DNA of 64,000 bases from Acidobacteriota bacterium (GTDB taxonomy: Bacteria; Acidobacteriota; Terriglobia; Terriglobales; Acidobacteriaceae), in the NCBI GenBank assembly GCA_021779935.1, contig JAJXZT010000006.1, forward strand, positions 28,756 through 92,755. The letters run 5' to 3'. Below the pieces are notes generated by a model. That model made no database searches and was not told the DNA's origin. It saw only the letters and a list, made by a program, of their open reading frames with translations. Positions within the stretch are counted from its first letter, which is position 1, and each line of letters begins with the position of its first letter. Positions 9,001-17,098 of the stretch are shown one piece after another. The position numbers were made by a program, and so were the translations under genes.

Positions 9001-9018
9001 GCAGGCGACGCCCCCAAC

Positions 9019-9315
9019 CTAGGGGATATTTTTCCGGTCCTTCGGCAGACGAATCTTGATTGTTCCGGGGACCGTATGACCTTTGCCTCCGCCCTTGCCA
9101 ATTTCAATGCGGCCTGTTTCGTCGGGATCATCCGGTCCGACGTAGATCAGCTTGTCCGGCAATCCACGAGCCGGTTTTTCCGGGATCACCTTGCCGGTGA
9201 GTTCCTTTTCCAACGCCTTCACCAGCGCTGACTTTTCGGATAGGGATGGCTTGGCAAGTTTTGCCGGTTTCACCGGTTCAATGGATATCTTTATGTTCAG
9301 ATCACGAGGTTTCAT
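9019..9315 (-). CDS. Small basic protein of unknown function
   Basis: This 98-residue hydrophilic protein is rich in lysine and proline (ISIEPVKPAKLAKPSLSEKS) and ends in a glycine-rich basic segment (IGKGGGKGHTVPGTIKI). No domain is recognised. The ATG at 9315 has a perfect GGGAGG ribosome binding site 5 nt upstream, whereas an in-frame start 8 codons earlier does not, so the shorter form is preferred. Its start overlaps the 3' end of the upstream membrane-protein gene by 14 nt, which suggests translational coupling of the pair. Confidence 0.65.
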   Translation of the reverse strand: MKPRDLNIKISIEPVKPAKLAKPSLSEKSALVKALEKELTGKVIPEKPARGLPDKLIYVGPDDPDETGRIEIGKGGGKGHTVPGTIKIRLPKDRKNIP

Positions 9316-9841
9316 GTTTGCCTCCCGTCGATGGGACAACTACGAAAAACGACCATGCCTTGGGACGCAGTGGCCAGGTGGCCTGGCAAACCACGCGCAG
9401 ATGCAGCCTGTAGGCTGGGCTGGGTGGCAGGTTCTCGATGTATTGGTCATCGCGAATTGATTCCTCGGGTTCGATCCACTCGTCGCGAAGAAAAATCTCG
9501 AGGATGCGCTCGGAGGTCCATTCCCGGTTCTCGCCTGAACCCTGGAGAGAAAGCACCTCCAAGGCAGTGCCGCGCTGCCTGATGCGGAACTTTGACTTGC
9601 CAACATTCTTCAGCTCGACGTGGGCAGCGAGGTTACGCCCTCCACTGGCGACGTCAAGCGAGCCGCCGAGATCGGCGCAGAGTTTGGGTTTGAGGGTGCG
9701 ATGGCGAAGAAACAGGAAGTACGTCCAGACCGCGCCCAGAGCGAGCGCCGCCATTTGCAGGATCGCTCCGAGATTATCGAGAACGGTCTTGGTTGTTGGG
9801 TCCCGCAGCCAGTGAAGGATGTGCGGCAAGACCTGCATCAT
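9302..9841 (-). CDS. Single-pass membrane protein of unknown function
   Basis: From ATG 9841 this gives about 180 residues; a second ATG follows immediately at 9838 and a TTG-initiated form could begin at 9904. One membrane helix is visible near the N-terminus (NLGAILQMAALALGAVWTYF), then basic residues and a soluble domain with beta-rich segments (NLAAHVELKNVGKSKFRIRQ, RLHLRVVCQATWPL). No family is recognised. The topology suggests a cytoplasmic or periplasmic beta domain anchored to the membrane. It overlaps the following small gene by 14 nt and is divergent from recA. Confidence 0.6.
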   Translation of the reverse strand: MMQVLPHILHWLRDPTTKTVLDNLGAILQMAALALGAVWTYFLFLRHRTLKPKLCADLGGSLDVASGGRNLAAHVELKNVGKSKFRIRQRGTALEVLSLQGSGENREWTSERILEIFLRDEWIEPEESIRDDQYIENLPPSPAYRLHLRVVCQATWPLRPKAWSFFVVVPSTGGKHETS

Positions 9842-9917
9842 GGCAGAAGATACACCGGCGGTGGCTGGTCCGCAGCAACAATACGCGGAAATTTGCGCGA
9901 GCAATATTCGCTATTTG

Positions 9918-9932
9918 TTCGCCCATGGCGAA
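9918..9932. repeat. Perfect palindrome TTCGCC-CAT-GGCGAA upstream of recA
   Basis: A 6-bp inverted repeat with a 3-nt centre lies in the divergent region between the membrane-protein gene and recA, about 165 nt before the recA ATG. It could be an operator, but it is not a recognised LexA box. Confidence 0.3.
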
Positions 9933-10097
9933 TTCCGTGGTATGCTTACCCTTCAGTTTCACACTTCCGCGTTGAACGCCTTATTTCTGCTGCATTTTGG
10001 AGGCGTCTCGCGTATGGTATGCGGCTGGCCCGGAGCGGACTTCCGCCCGGTTCCTAGTTTATACACGGCCTGAATCACAACGGCCCAAGGAGCATTC

Positions 10098-11183
10098 ATG
10101 GCGGACGATCGTTCGCGCGCAATAGATCTGGCGCTCGCGCAGATTGAAAAGCAGTTTGGCAAAGGCTCCATCATGCGGTTGGGGAACAAGGAAGCGATTG
10201 TCCCCATCGCGGTGATTTCCACTGGCGCTATCTCGTTCGACGCGGCGCTTGGTACGGGTGGCGTACCTCGCGGACGCGTGGTGGAAGTGTTCGGTCCGGA
10301 GTCTTCCGGCAAAACGACGATCACGCTTCAGATCATCGCCGAGGCACAGAAAGCGGGCGGCATGGCGGCCTTCATCGACGCCGAGCATGCACTCGATCCG
10401 GCATACGCCAAGAAACTCGGCGTGGACGTCGATAACCTGCTGGTGTCGCAGCCGGACTATGGCGAACAGGCGCTGGAGATTGCCGAGGCGCTGGTGCGCT
10501 CGGGCGCAATTGACGTCCTGGTGGTCGACTCGGTCGCCGCGCTGGTGCCGAAGGCGGAACTGGACGGCGAGATGGGCGACAGCCACATGGGTCTGCAGGC
10601 GCGATTGATGTCGCAGGCGCTGCGGAAACTGACGGGCATCGTCAGCAAGTCGCGAACATGCCTCATCTTCATCAACCAGATCCGCGAAAAAATCGGCGTG
10701 ATGTTTGGCAATCCGGAGACGACGACAGGTGGACGTGCGCTGAAGTTCTATTCCTCCGTGCGTATCGACATCCGGCGCATCGCCGCCATCAAGGACGGCG
10801 ACGCCGTCGTGGGATCGCGCACGAAGGTGAAGGTGGTGAAGAACAAAACCGCCGCTCCCTTCCGCGAAGCCGAGTTCGACATCATGTATGGCGAAGGGAT
10901 TTCGAAGGAAGGCGACATGCTGGATATCGCCGTGGAAAACAACATCGTGGAGAAGTCCGGCGCGTGGTACAGCTTCAAGGGCGAACGAATCGGACAGGGC
11001 CGCGAGAACGCCAAGCAGTTCCTGAAAGAAAACAAGGACATGGCGGCCAAGATGGAGGCCGAGGTGCGGAAGGCAGTTGGGCTCCCCAACGGCGCTACGC
11101 CGACAGTCCCTGACCCGGTGCCAGCGTCACCGAAGGAAGTACAGGCAGCAAAAGCGGCCGTGCCGGCAGGTTCCAAAAAGTAA
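10098..11183 (+). CDS. recA: Recombinase RecA
   Basis: This 361-residue protein is RecA, the ATP-dependent strand-exchange recombinase and SOS co-protease. The Walker A motif GPESSGKTT is at residues 66-74. [19 protein letters not shown] (Walker B and L1 region), [22 protein letters not shown] (L2 region) and the C-terminal [17 protein letters not shown] region are all standard. The C-terminal tail is Pro/Ala-rich rather than strongly acidic. AAGGAG sits 5 nt before the ATG. A GC-rich hairpin followed by a T-rich run terminates the gene, which stands alone. Confidence 0.98.
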   Translation: MADDRSRAIDLALAQIEKQFGKGSIMRLGNKEAIVPIAVISTGAISFDAALGTGGVPRGRVVEVFGPESSGKTTITLQIIAEAQKAGGMAAFIDAEHALDPAYAKKLGVDVDNLLVSQPDYGEQALEIAEALVRSGAIDVLVVDSVAALVPKAELDGEMGDSHMGLQARLMSQALRKLTGIVSKSRTCLIFINQIREKIGVMFGNPETTTGGRALKFYSSVRIDIRRIAAIKDGDAVVGSRTKVKVVKNKTAAPFREAEFDIMYGEGISKEGDMLDIAVENNIVEKSGAWYSFKGERIGQGRENAKQFLKENKDMAAKMEAEVRKAVGLPNGATPTVPDPVPASPKEVQAAKAAVPAGSKK

Positions 11184-11209
11184 CAGGTTTTTCTCCCTCA
11201 ATGCAGCTT

Positions 11210-11239
11210 CGGGGCGCTCAAGGCGCCCCGTTGTTGTTT
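11210..11239 (+). terminator. Rho-independent terminator of recA
   Basis: CGGGGCGC, a 5-nt loop TCAAG and GCGCCCCG form an 8-bp stem, followed by TTGTTGTTT. It starts 27 nt after the recA stop codon and lies just before the 3' end of the convergent STAS gene. Confidence 0.8.
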
Positions 11240-11259
11240 CTATCGACCTGCCAAAGTAT

Positions 11260-11613
11260 CTATGCCGCACAAGCGCAGTGAGCCGTAAGCGCACACCGCT
11301 CGGATTCATGCAGGGTAAGAATGTTAGTAAGGTGAGTAAGTTCCAACAGCTTACGAACCGGTTCCGCGACGCAACAGAGCGCCAGGGACTTGTGTTGTGA
11401 CCACGCCAGCGAAGCGCAGGCGGCGATTGCGCCCAGCCCGGCGCAGTCCAATCGTTGCAATTCTTGCAGGTTGACCACGACGCGACGGTACGTCCTGAAC
11501 AAGGTCGTTACCGTTTGCTTGAGCGCGTCGGCCCCCGAACCTGCCAGCATTTCTCCGTGGCAGCGGATTACCGCAGCCCTGTCCGAGGTGCGCACTTGCA
11601 GCGTAAAACTCAC
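11260..11613 (-). CDS. STAS-domain protein (anti-sigma factor antagonist-like)
   Basis: This 117-residue protein is essentially one STAS domain: beta strands VIRCHGEML and RRVVVNLQELQRLD, then the loop-helix DCAGLGAIAACASLA, and LALCCVAEPVRKLLELTHL. STAS proteins such as SpoIIAA bind anti-sigma kinases and are switched by phosphorylation of a serine in the D-S-S-G loop. Here that loop reads D56-C57-A58-G59, with alanine at the usual phosphoserine position. It starts with GTG behind a strong AAGGAGG ribosome binding site. No kinase or sigma factor lies nearby. Confidence 0.75.
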   Translation of the reverse strand: MSFTLQVRTSDRAAVIRCHGEMLAGSGADALKQTVTTLFRTYRRVVVNLQELQRLDCAGLGAIAACASLAWSQHKSLALCCVAEPVRKLLELTHLTNILTLHESERCALTAHCACAA

Positions 11614-11781
11614 GGGTACCTCCTTGGAATTCGTTCCTGATCGTTAGGTATGTATGGTTCCATCCCGGTTGGAATCTTCTTAAAGCCTACCGGAGCAGTA
11701 TTACGTTCCTATGAATCAGACGTGAAACGTGCTAAATAGTTTCGCAACAAATTTGGTGCGCACCTTGGTGTGCCGCTTGGA

Positions 11782-11787
11782 TAGAAT
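11782..11787 (+). promoter_or_regulatory. Candidate -10 box (TAGAAT) for the amylase gene
   Basis: TAGAAT lies 24 nt before the ATG of the exported amylase gene, which also has a ribosome binding site. The -35 region is not clear. Confidence 0.35.
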
Positions 11788-11811
11788 GAGCGCGGTTTCG
11801 TGAGGAGATCC

Positions 11812-13212
11812 ATGAAGAGTCTTCGCCGTGTGTTCGCACTCGCCCTTTTGCTTTCTTTCTCGTTGGTATCTTTTGCACAGCAGCCACCCCTGGCAAATCG
11901 CGACTGGTCGAAAGATCACGCGCGACACGTCGTTGAATGGGCGCGGGATGGAGTGATCTACGAGATATGGGAGCGTGCATTTTCTCCCGCCGGCAACTTC
12001 AACGGAATTACCGCACGGCTTGATGAGCTGAAGAAGACCGGCGTGAATATCCTGTGGCTGATGCCGGTGAACCCAATCGGCATCAAAGACCACAAGGGAA
12101 GTATCGGCTCGCCGTATGCGGTGCGGAATTACTACGGCATCAATCCGGCATATGGGACGAAGGCCGACTTGCAGCGCCTGGTCAACGAGGCTCACAAGCG
12201 CGGCATGAAAGTGATTCTGGATGTCGTGTTGAACCACACGTCGTGGGACAACAAGCTGATCACCGAGCACCCGGATTTCTACCGTCACAATGCCGCCGGG
12301 AAAATCATCTATCCCGAGGACTGGACGGACGTCGCATGGCTCGATTACTCCAACCCGAAGCTGCGCCGCTACATCATCAGGATGCTGAAGTACTGGCTCA
12401 CGACATATCACGTCGACGGCTTCCGCTGCGACGTGGCGCACTTTATTCCAACTGACTTCTGGGATGAGGCGCGGGCAGAGCTACAGAAAGTCGATCCGAA
12501 CATCTTTCTGCTGGCCGAAGGACACAGGCCGGATGAGATGGTGAAGGCCTTCGACTCCGACTACTCGTGGCCGCTGCTGACGGCGATGAATGACGTCTTT
12601 GAGGCACGCAAGCCGGCGACAGAAATCGCAAAGACGTGGCAGGAAGAGCACGACACTTTCCCGCAGGGCACTCTACACATGCGAATGAGCGACGACCACG
12701 ACGAGACGCGCGCAATCGTGCGCTACGGCGAGCAGGGTGCACTGGCAGCACAGGCACTGGTGTTTACGCTCGACGGAATTCCATTGGTCTATAACGGAAT
12801 GGAAGTCGGTGATTCAGCAGAGTCGGGCGCTCCGGCACTGTTTGAGAAGGTCCCGATCATATGGGGCATCGCCGCACGCAGGCCTGAGTTCCCACCCTTC
12901 TATCAGAAGATGATCGCGCTGCGGAAATCGAATCCGGCAATTCTTCAGGGAGATGTGGAATGGTTGAAGAACAGCGCGGCAGATACGGTCATCACTTTCC
13001 TGCGGAAAACCGCGGGAGAGGAAGTGCTGGTGGCGATCAATACGAGCAGCAGTTCGCGGCACTTCACGATTTCCGGAGTGACGCCGGATGGATGGTCGGA
13101 GATCACGCCGAAGTACCTGGAGCATCCGCCGGAATACCCGGCGATGTCCGGGACGACGGTTGATCTGCAGCCGTGGGGCTTCCGGATCTTTCGCCGAGGC
13201 GCGGTGAACTGA
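11812..13212 (+). CDS. Exported alpha-amylase family (GH13) glycosidase
   Basis: This 466-residue protein has a signal peptide (residues 1-23, ending SFAQ) and a GH13 TIM barrel. Conserved regions are DVVLNHTSWD (region I), DGFRCDVAHFIP (region II, nucleophile Asp), IFLLAEGH (region III, acid/base Glu) and SDDHDETR (region IV, third acid). A small C-terminal beta domain follows. It probably cleaves alpha-glucans or maltodextrins in the periplasm or outside the cell; the exact specificity is not readable. The ATG at 11812 has AGGAG 5 nt upstream, and a GTG four codons earlier is less likely. It is terminated by its own hairpin. Confidence 0.9.
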   Translation: MKSLRRVFALALLLSFSLVSFAQQPPLANRDWSKDHARHVVEWARDGVIYEIWERAFSPAGNFNGITARLDELKKTGVNILWLMPVNPIGIKDHKGSIGSPYAVRNYYGINPAYGTKADLQRLVNEAHKRGMKVILDVVLNHTSWDNKLITEHPDFYRHNAAGKIIYPEDWTDVAWLDYSNPKLRRYIIRMLKYWLTTYHVDGFRCDVAHFIPTDFWDEARAELQKVDPNIFLLAEGHRPDEMVKAFDSDYSWPLLTAMNDVFEARKPATEIAKTWQEEHDTFPQGTLHMRMSDDHDETRAIVRYGEQGALAAQALVFTLDGIPLVYNGMEVGDSAESGAPALFEKVPIIWGIAARRPEFPPFYQKMIALRKSNPAILQGDVEWLKNSAADTVITFLRKTAGEEVLVAINTSSSSRHFTISGVTPDGWSEITPKYLEHPPEYPAMSGTTVDLQPWGFRIFRRGAVN

Positions 13213-13233
13213 ATTTACTTTTTGTTCGGAGGA

Positions 13234-13266
13234 CCCCGGCCAACAGTGCCGGGGCTTTCTGTTTCT
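13234..13266 (+). terminator. Rho-independent terminator of the amylase gene
   Basis: CCCCGGC, a 7-nt loop and GCCGGGG are followed by CTTTCTGTTTCT, 21 nt after the amylase stop codon. Confidence 0.75.
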
Positions 13267-13272
13267 ACGGGA

Positions 13273-13300
13273 AGAAAAAAGGAGGGCCGGGCGGCCCTCC
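13273..13300 (-). terminator. Rho-independent terminator of the TonB-dependent receptor gene
   Basis: Read on the minus strand, GGAGGGCC-loop-GGCCCTCC is followed directly by six T. It lies 25 nt downstream of the receptor stop codon and back-to-back with the amylase terminator. Confidence 0.85.
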
Positions 13301-13324
13301 CTAAAGCAACCGATGTTCTGGTTG

Positions 13325-16300
13325 TTAGAAGATGAACTTCAATGCCAGTTGCATGGTACGCGGCTGGTTCGAGAACACCTGGCTCGGCTGGTTAAAGAGC
13401 GCGGAGCTCGGCGTTACGAAAGAACGCGTTGCGCCGCTGGTGTACCCAACGGAGTTGACCTGGTTCAGTGAACCCGGAACGTACTGGGCATGGTTGAGAA
13501 CGTTGAGCGCCTGAGCCTGGAACTCGACAGAGGTCTTCTCGTACAGGCTGAACTTCTTGACCACTGTGAGATCCCAGTTGTTGGTGCGCGGCAAGGGCAG
13601 CGTGTTACGCGGGGCAGTTGCCAGTGCGCCAGATCCGGCCACGATGTACTGGGCGTTCGGATTGTTGGCGAGATAGCCGACAATGGCGCCGCTGCTGTTC
13701 TTCAGGGCCGTAACGCCCGATCCCGTTCCCTTCACACCATTGGGATTGATGATGGTGCGGTCGGTCCAGGAATCGCCGTTCAGGTTCGAGTCGAGAGCGC
13801 TTTGTACGGTCACATATTCTGGCGATTGGAAGGTATAGACAGGTGCAAACTCCCAGTTGCCGAGAACGTTCTTGCGCAGCCAGTTGCTGTCCTGCTTGAA
13901 GAACGGCATGTCGTAGATAAGCGCCACGGTGATGCGATGACGGCGATCCAGCGCCGACGTGCCGTAATCCGCTCCAAAGTTCTGGAAGTTCTGCGGACGG
14001 CGCGGGGTGAGGATGGTCGAGAAGACATCGGCCGTGGAGTTATCGAACATGTGGCTCCAGGTCCAGGCAGCCTGAAACTGAAGGCCGTTGGTGAAGTTGC
14101 GGGTCAACTGCGCCTGCAGCCCGTGATAGAGCGACTTGCCGTAAGGCTGGAAGCTGGTGATGCTGCTAGTGAAGCCAGCGTCCTTGTAAGCCTGTAGGTA
14201 GTTGGATTGCGCCTTGATCATATCCAACGTCGTCGTCAGTCCATTAAGCGTCGCCGGAGACGGAGCCGTCAGATACGTTGGCAGGTACATGGACGGTGTG
14301 ACCTTGTTCTGACGGTTGATTTGGGTCTGGACCGGCAGGTGCAAGCCACGCGTACCAACATAGCGAACTTCCGCAATGTACTTTCCGGCAAAGGTGTGCT
14401 GAATGCCGAGATTCCAGGTTTCCGAGTAAGGCAGCTTCTGGTTGGGGACGTATGCAGCGGTTGCCGCGCGCGCATCGAGAGCATTGGCAAACGTCGCAAG
14501 GCCGCCCTGACCGGCCGGCAGACCGCCGTGGGCGAGGAAGCCAGTGTTGCTCCAGTAGCAGGTTGCCGACGGAGTGTTGTTTACGTCGCAGGTACCCTGC
14601 AGTTCGGGAGGCAGCGAGAGGATGCCGAGATTGTCGTACAAAACGTCGTACGCCATTCCGAATCCGCCGCGGATCGAGGTATTGCCGGATTTGCCCGGCG
14701 AGTATGCAAAGCCGACGCGAGGCGCAAAGTTCTTCTTTTGCGAGGTCGGGGTGGTGAAGTCGATCAGGCCCGGAACACTGGCAATCGCGTTGAGCGACTG
14801 CGACTGTTGCGCGGCAGGGACCTTGGTGAACTCGTAACGGAGTCCGATGTCAAGGGTGAGGTGCGAGGTGATGCGCCACTGATCGTTGCCATAGCCGTAA
14901 ATTGCGTACTGGTCGGCGTTGTAAAGCGGATTTCCTGTAGACCGCTGACCAAAATCCGTCGGGGTTACGTCTTTCAGGTAGTCTTCCGTGGTCGCCCAAT
15001 AGTAGTCGCCGCGAACGCGCTGGGTGAAGGTCTGGGGGCTGATGTACTTGCGGTACTCCATGCCCAGCGTGAGGTTGTGCTTGCCGATCATCCAGCTCAC
15101 GTTATCAGTCATCTGATACGTATTCTGGATGCCGCTCTGCGGAGCATTCGGATCGGGTCCGATGTTGACTCCGTTCATGTCGTCAAGAGAGAGGTTGGGG
15201 AAAACGCTGAGTCCGGGGAAGGTCTGGCTTCCGACCGGGAACGCGTTGTAGTAACGATTGAAACCGAGACGGAACTCGTTGGTCATCTTCGGCGAGAAGA
15301 CGTGGAACTCGTCGAGGGTGACAACGTGGTTACGGGTCGGGATGGCGAGCCAGAACGTCGGAAGCTGAGCTGCGTTGTCCAGGGCGCTGTTTTTAGAATA
15401 GATGTAACGGAAACGCAGTTGATCGTTCTGCGAAATGTTGTAATCGATTGAATTTACGGTGGTGTAGGTGTTGCTGTAGAGCGATCCCTGGAAACCGATA
15501 TCACCGGTTGGGACGGTAACTCCATTCACGGAGACGGAACCAGGGCATGCATCGCCCGCGCCGCCTCCCTGCGCCGGAGATGTGCCAAGATACTGCTTCA
15601 TCACCTTGTAGTTGTTGCTGGAGATGAGGCCGGCGCTGGCCTGCGCATCAAGCAGGGCATAACCGGCAGCGGTGGGAGCGCAACCACTCGAGGAAGTTAC
15701 TTCTCCGATTGGGTTGTATTCCTGGTTGGTGAAGAAGAACAGTTTGTCCTTAATGATCGGTCCGCCAACCTGTCCGCCAAAACGGTTGTTGTCGTAGCGG
15801 GTGTTGAAGGGGTTCTGACCATTGCCGCGTTCCGCCATCGCAACCTGGGAGTCGATCGCGTTGAGGTTACGGTTCTGGAAGTACTCGTAGATCCGGCCGT
15901 GGAACTGGTTCGTGCCGCTCATGACAACTTCGTTGAACTGGCCACCGGAAGAGTGTCCAAATTCAGGGTTGAACTGGTTCTGCAGAACGGTGAAGCTCTG
16001 GACCGCGTCGTTCGGAACGGTGACGAGCGGACCGGTGACGGACTTGTTGTTGTTGTCCACACCTTCAATGGTGAAGTTGTTGTTGCGAGGACGCTGACCG
16101 GAGACGGAGGGGCCAGTACCGGCGCCGACGCCGCCGCTGGTGGCGACACCAGCATTCAAAAGAGAAAGGTTCAACACGCCGAGGCCAACCGAAGCAGTCG
16201 GCAGGTCCTGCGTTTCCCTGGTGTCGTAATTGGTGGTGATCTGAGCCGTAGTGGTATCAATCTGCTGCGTGGCTCCGCTCACTTCGACCGTAGTAGAAAC

Positions 16301-16636
16301 CTGGCCGACTTCCATCGCGATGCGTGCCGTGGCTGTCTTGTTGAGGTCGACAATAATTCCGGTCAAGACGGTCTTAGCGAAACCCTTGGCGGATGCGGTC
16401 ACAGTGTAGCGACCGATTGCCAGGTTATTAAAGCGATATTCGCCACTATTGTTGGTTGTGGTAGTGCTTTTGACGTTGGTGGCCTGGTTCATGGCTGTGA
16501 CGGTCGCGTTCGGTACAACCGCGCCGGACTTATCGACGACTGTGCCGATAAGATCGCCACTGACAGCTTGGCCGAATGCGACGATCGATGCCAACATGAG
16601 CACCACGATCGCACTAAACCTTGTTTTGAAGGACAT
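13325..16636 (-). CDS. Oar-like TonB-dependent receptor with N-terminal carboxypeptidase-regulatory domain
   Basis: This 1103-residue outer-membrane protein starts with a signal peptide (1-22, MLASIVAFGQA). A CarboxypepD_reg domain follows (about 25-105, with SGDLIGTVVDKSGAVVPNAT and NNSGEYRFNNLAIGRYTVTA), then a plug domain and a long beta barrel ending in LALKFIF, a C-terminal aromatic outer-membrane signal. This architecture is typical of expanded Oar/SusC-like families in Acidobacteriota, which are thought to import large substrates or polymers. The ATG at 16636 is preceded by AGGAGA at 6 nt; the longer open frame upstream is not supported. Its neighbour is a secreted amylase, so starch-derived glucan is a possible but unproven substrate. 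Confidence 0.9.
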   Translation of the reverse strand: MSFKTRFSAIVVLMLASIVAFGQAVSGDLIGTVVDKSGAVVPNATVTAMNQATNVKSTTTTNNSGEYRFNNLAIGRYTVTASAKGFAKTVLTGIIVDLNKTATARIAMEVGQVSTTVEVSGATQQIDTTTAQITTNYDTRETQDLPTASVGLGVLNLSLLNAGVATSGGVGAGTGPSVSGQRPRNNNFTIEGVDNNNKSVTGPLVTVPNDAVQSFTVLQNQFNPEFGHSSGGQFNEVVMSGTNQFHGRIYEYFQNRNLNAIDSQVAMAERGNGQNPFNTRYDNNRFGGQVGGPIIKDKLFFFTNQEYNPIGEVTSSSGCAPTAAGYALLDAQASAGLISSNNYKVMKQYLGTSPAQGGGAGDACPGSVSVNGVTVPTGDIGFQGSLYSNTYTTVNSIDYNISQNDQLRFRYIYSKNSALDNAAQLPTFWLAIPTRNHVVTLDEFHVFSPKMTNEFRLGFNRYYNAFPVGSQTFPGLSVFPNLSLDDMNGVNIGPDPNAPQSGIQNTYQMTDNVSWMIGKHNLTLGMEYRKYISPQTFTQRVRGDYYWATTEDYLKDVTPTDFGQRSTGNPLYNADQYAIYGYGNDQWRITSHLTLDIGLRYEFTKVPAAQQSQSLNAIASVPGLIDFTTPTSQKKNFAPRVGFAYSPGKSGNTSIRGGFGMAYDVLYDNLGILSLPPELQGTCDVNNTPSATCYWSNTGFLAHGGLPAGQGGLATFANALDARAATAAYVPNQKLPYSETWNLGIQHTFAGKYIAEVRYVGTRGLHLPVQTQINRQNKVTPSMYLPTYLTAPSPATLNGLTTTLDMIKAQSNYLQAYKDAGFTSSITSFQPYGKSLYHGLQAQLTRNFTNGLQFQAAWTWSHMFDNSTADVFSTILTPRRPQNFQNFGADYGTSALDRRHRITVALIYDMPFFKQDSNWLRKNVLGNWEFAPVYTFQSPEYVTVQSALDSNLNGDSWTDRTIINPNGVKGTGSGVTALKNSSGAIVGYLANNPNAQYIVAGSGALATAPRNTLPLPRTNNWDLTVVKKFSLYEKTSVEFQAQALNVLNHAQYVPGSLNQVNSVGYTSGATRSFVTPSSALFNQPSQVFSNQPRTMQLALKFIF

Positions 16637-16933
16637 CCTGTTCTCCTCTGAATCTGAATGCGGACGTTCATTGCGTGACTGTCCGCTAAAGGTTCTTCGG
16701 CAGTCGTTGCACAATGACAACTGTCGCGACTTGCCGCCTTTGGTAGTGCAGTCCAAGTGCCAATCCAAAATTTTCCGATTAGTCACTTAAGGCTTAACCA
16801 CTTAGGAGCGTCATGTGTGGTTTCGCAAGCATCATCGAGCCAGATATCTCCCGAATTCCGTACGAAACCAAAAACTATGAATGCAAATTTAAATAGATTT
16901 ACAAACATCAATACATAAAAATCTGGAACACGT

Positions 16934-16954
16934 GAACGCGATAGACTCGCGTTC
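16934..16954. repeat. Inverted repeat GAACGCG/CGCGTTC in the AT-rich promoter region
   Basis: A 7-bp perfect inverted repeat with a 7-nt spacer lies about 300 nt upstream of the receptor ATG and 145 nt before trmFO. Size and position suit a regulator binding site; the regulator is unknown. Confidence 0.35.
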
Positions 16955-17086
16955 TATATATTTCGATCAAGATGCGGATGGCCATGACTCGACCAAAGTG
17001 GTGTTGTTATAGCTATGAGAAATGGCATAACAAGTAACCACAAGCACGGCTGGAAACGATTTCCGGCACCTTGGTGGTGCGTGCGG

Positions 17087-17092
17087 TAGAGT
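17087..17092 (+). promoter_or_regulatory. -10-like box (TAGAGT) ending 6 nt before the trmFO GTG
   Basis: TAGAGT, then AGATGT, then GTG. As in thyX and ligA the geometry predicts a transcript starting at or next to the start codon. This favours the GTG at 17099 over the ATG at 17105. Confidence 0.35.
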
Positions 17093-17098
17093 AGATGT

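Larger units (their letters stand above)
16637..17098. other. AT-rich divergent promoter region between the receptor gene and trmFO
   Basis: This 462-nt gap contains no gene. It has a markedly AT-rich patch around 16860-16925, unlike the rest of the window. An inverted repeat GAACGCG-7 nt-CGCGTTC occupies 16934-16954, and a TATATA run follows at about 16955-16961. The receptor promoter and any operator probably lie here. The trmFO -10-like box is at the right end. Confidence 0.5.
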
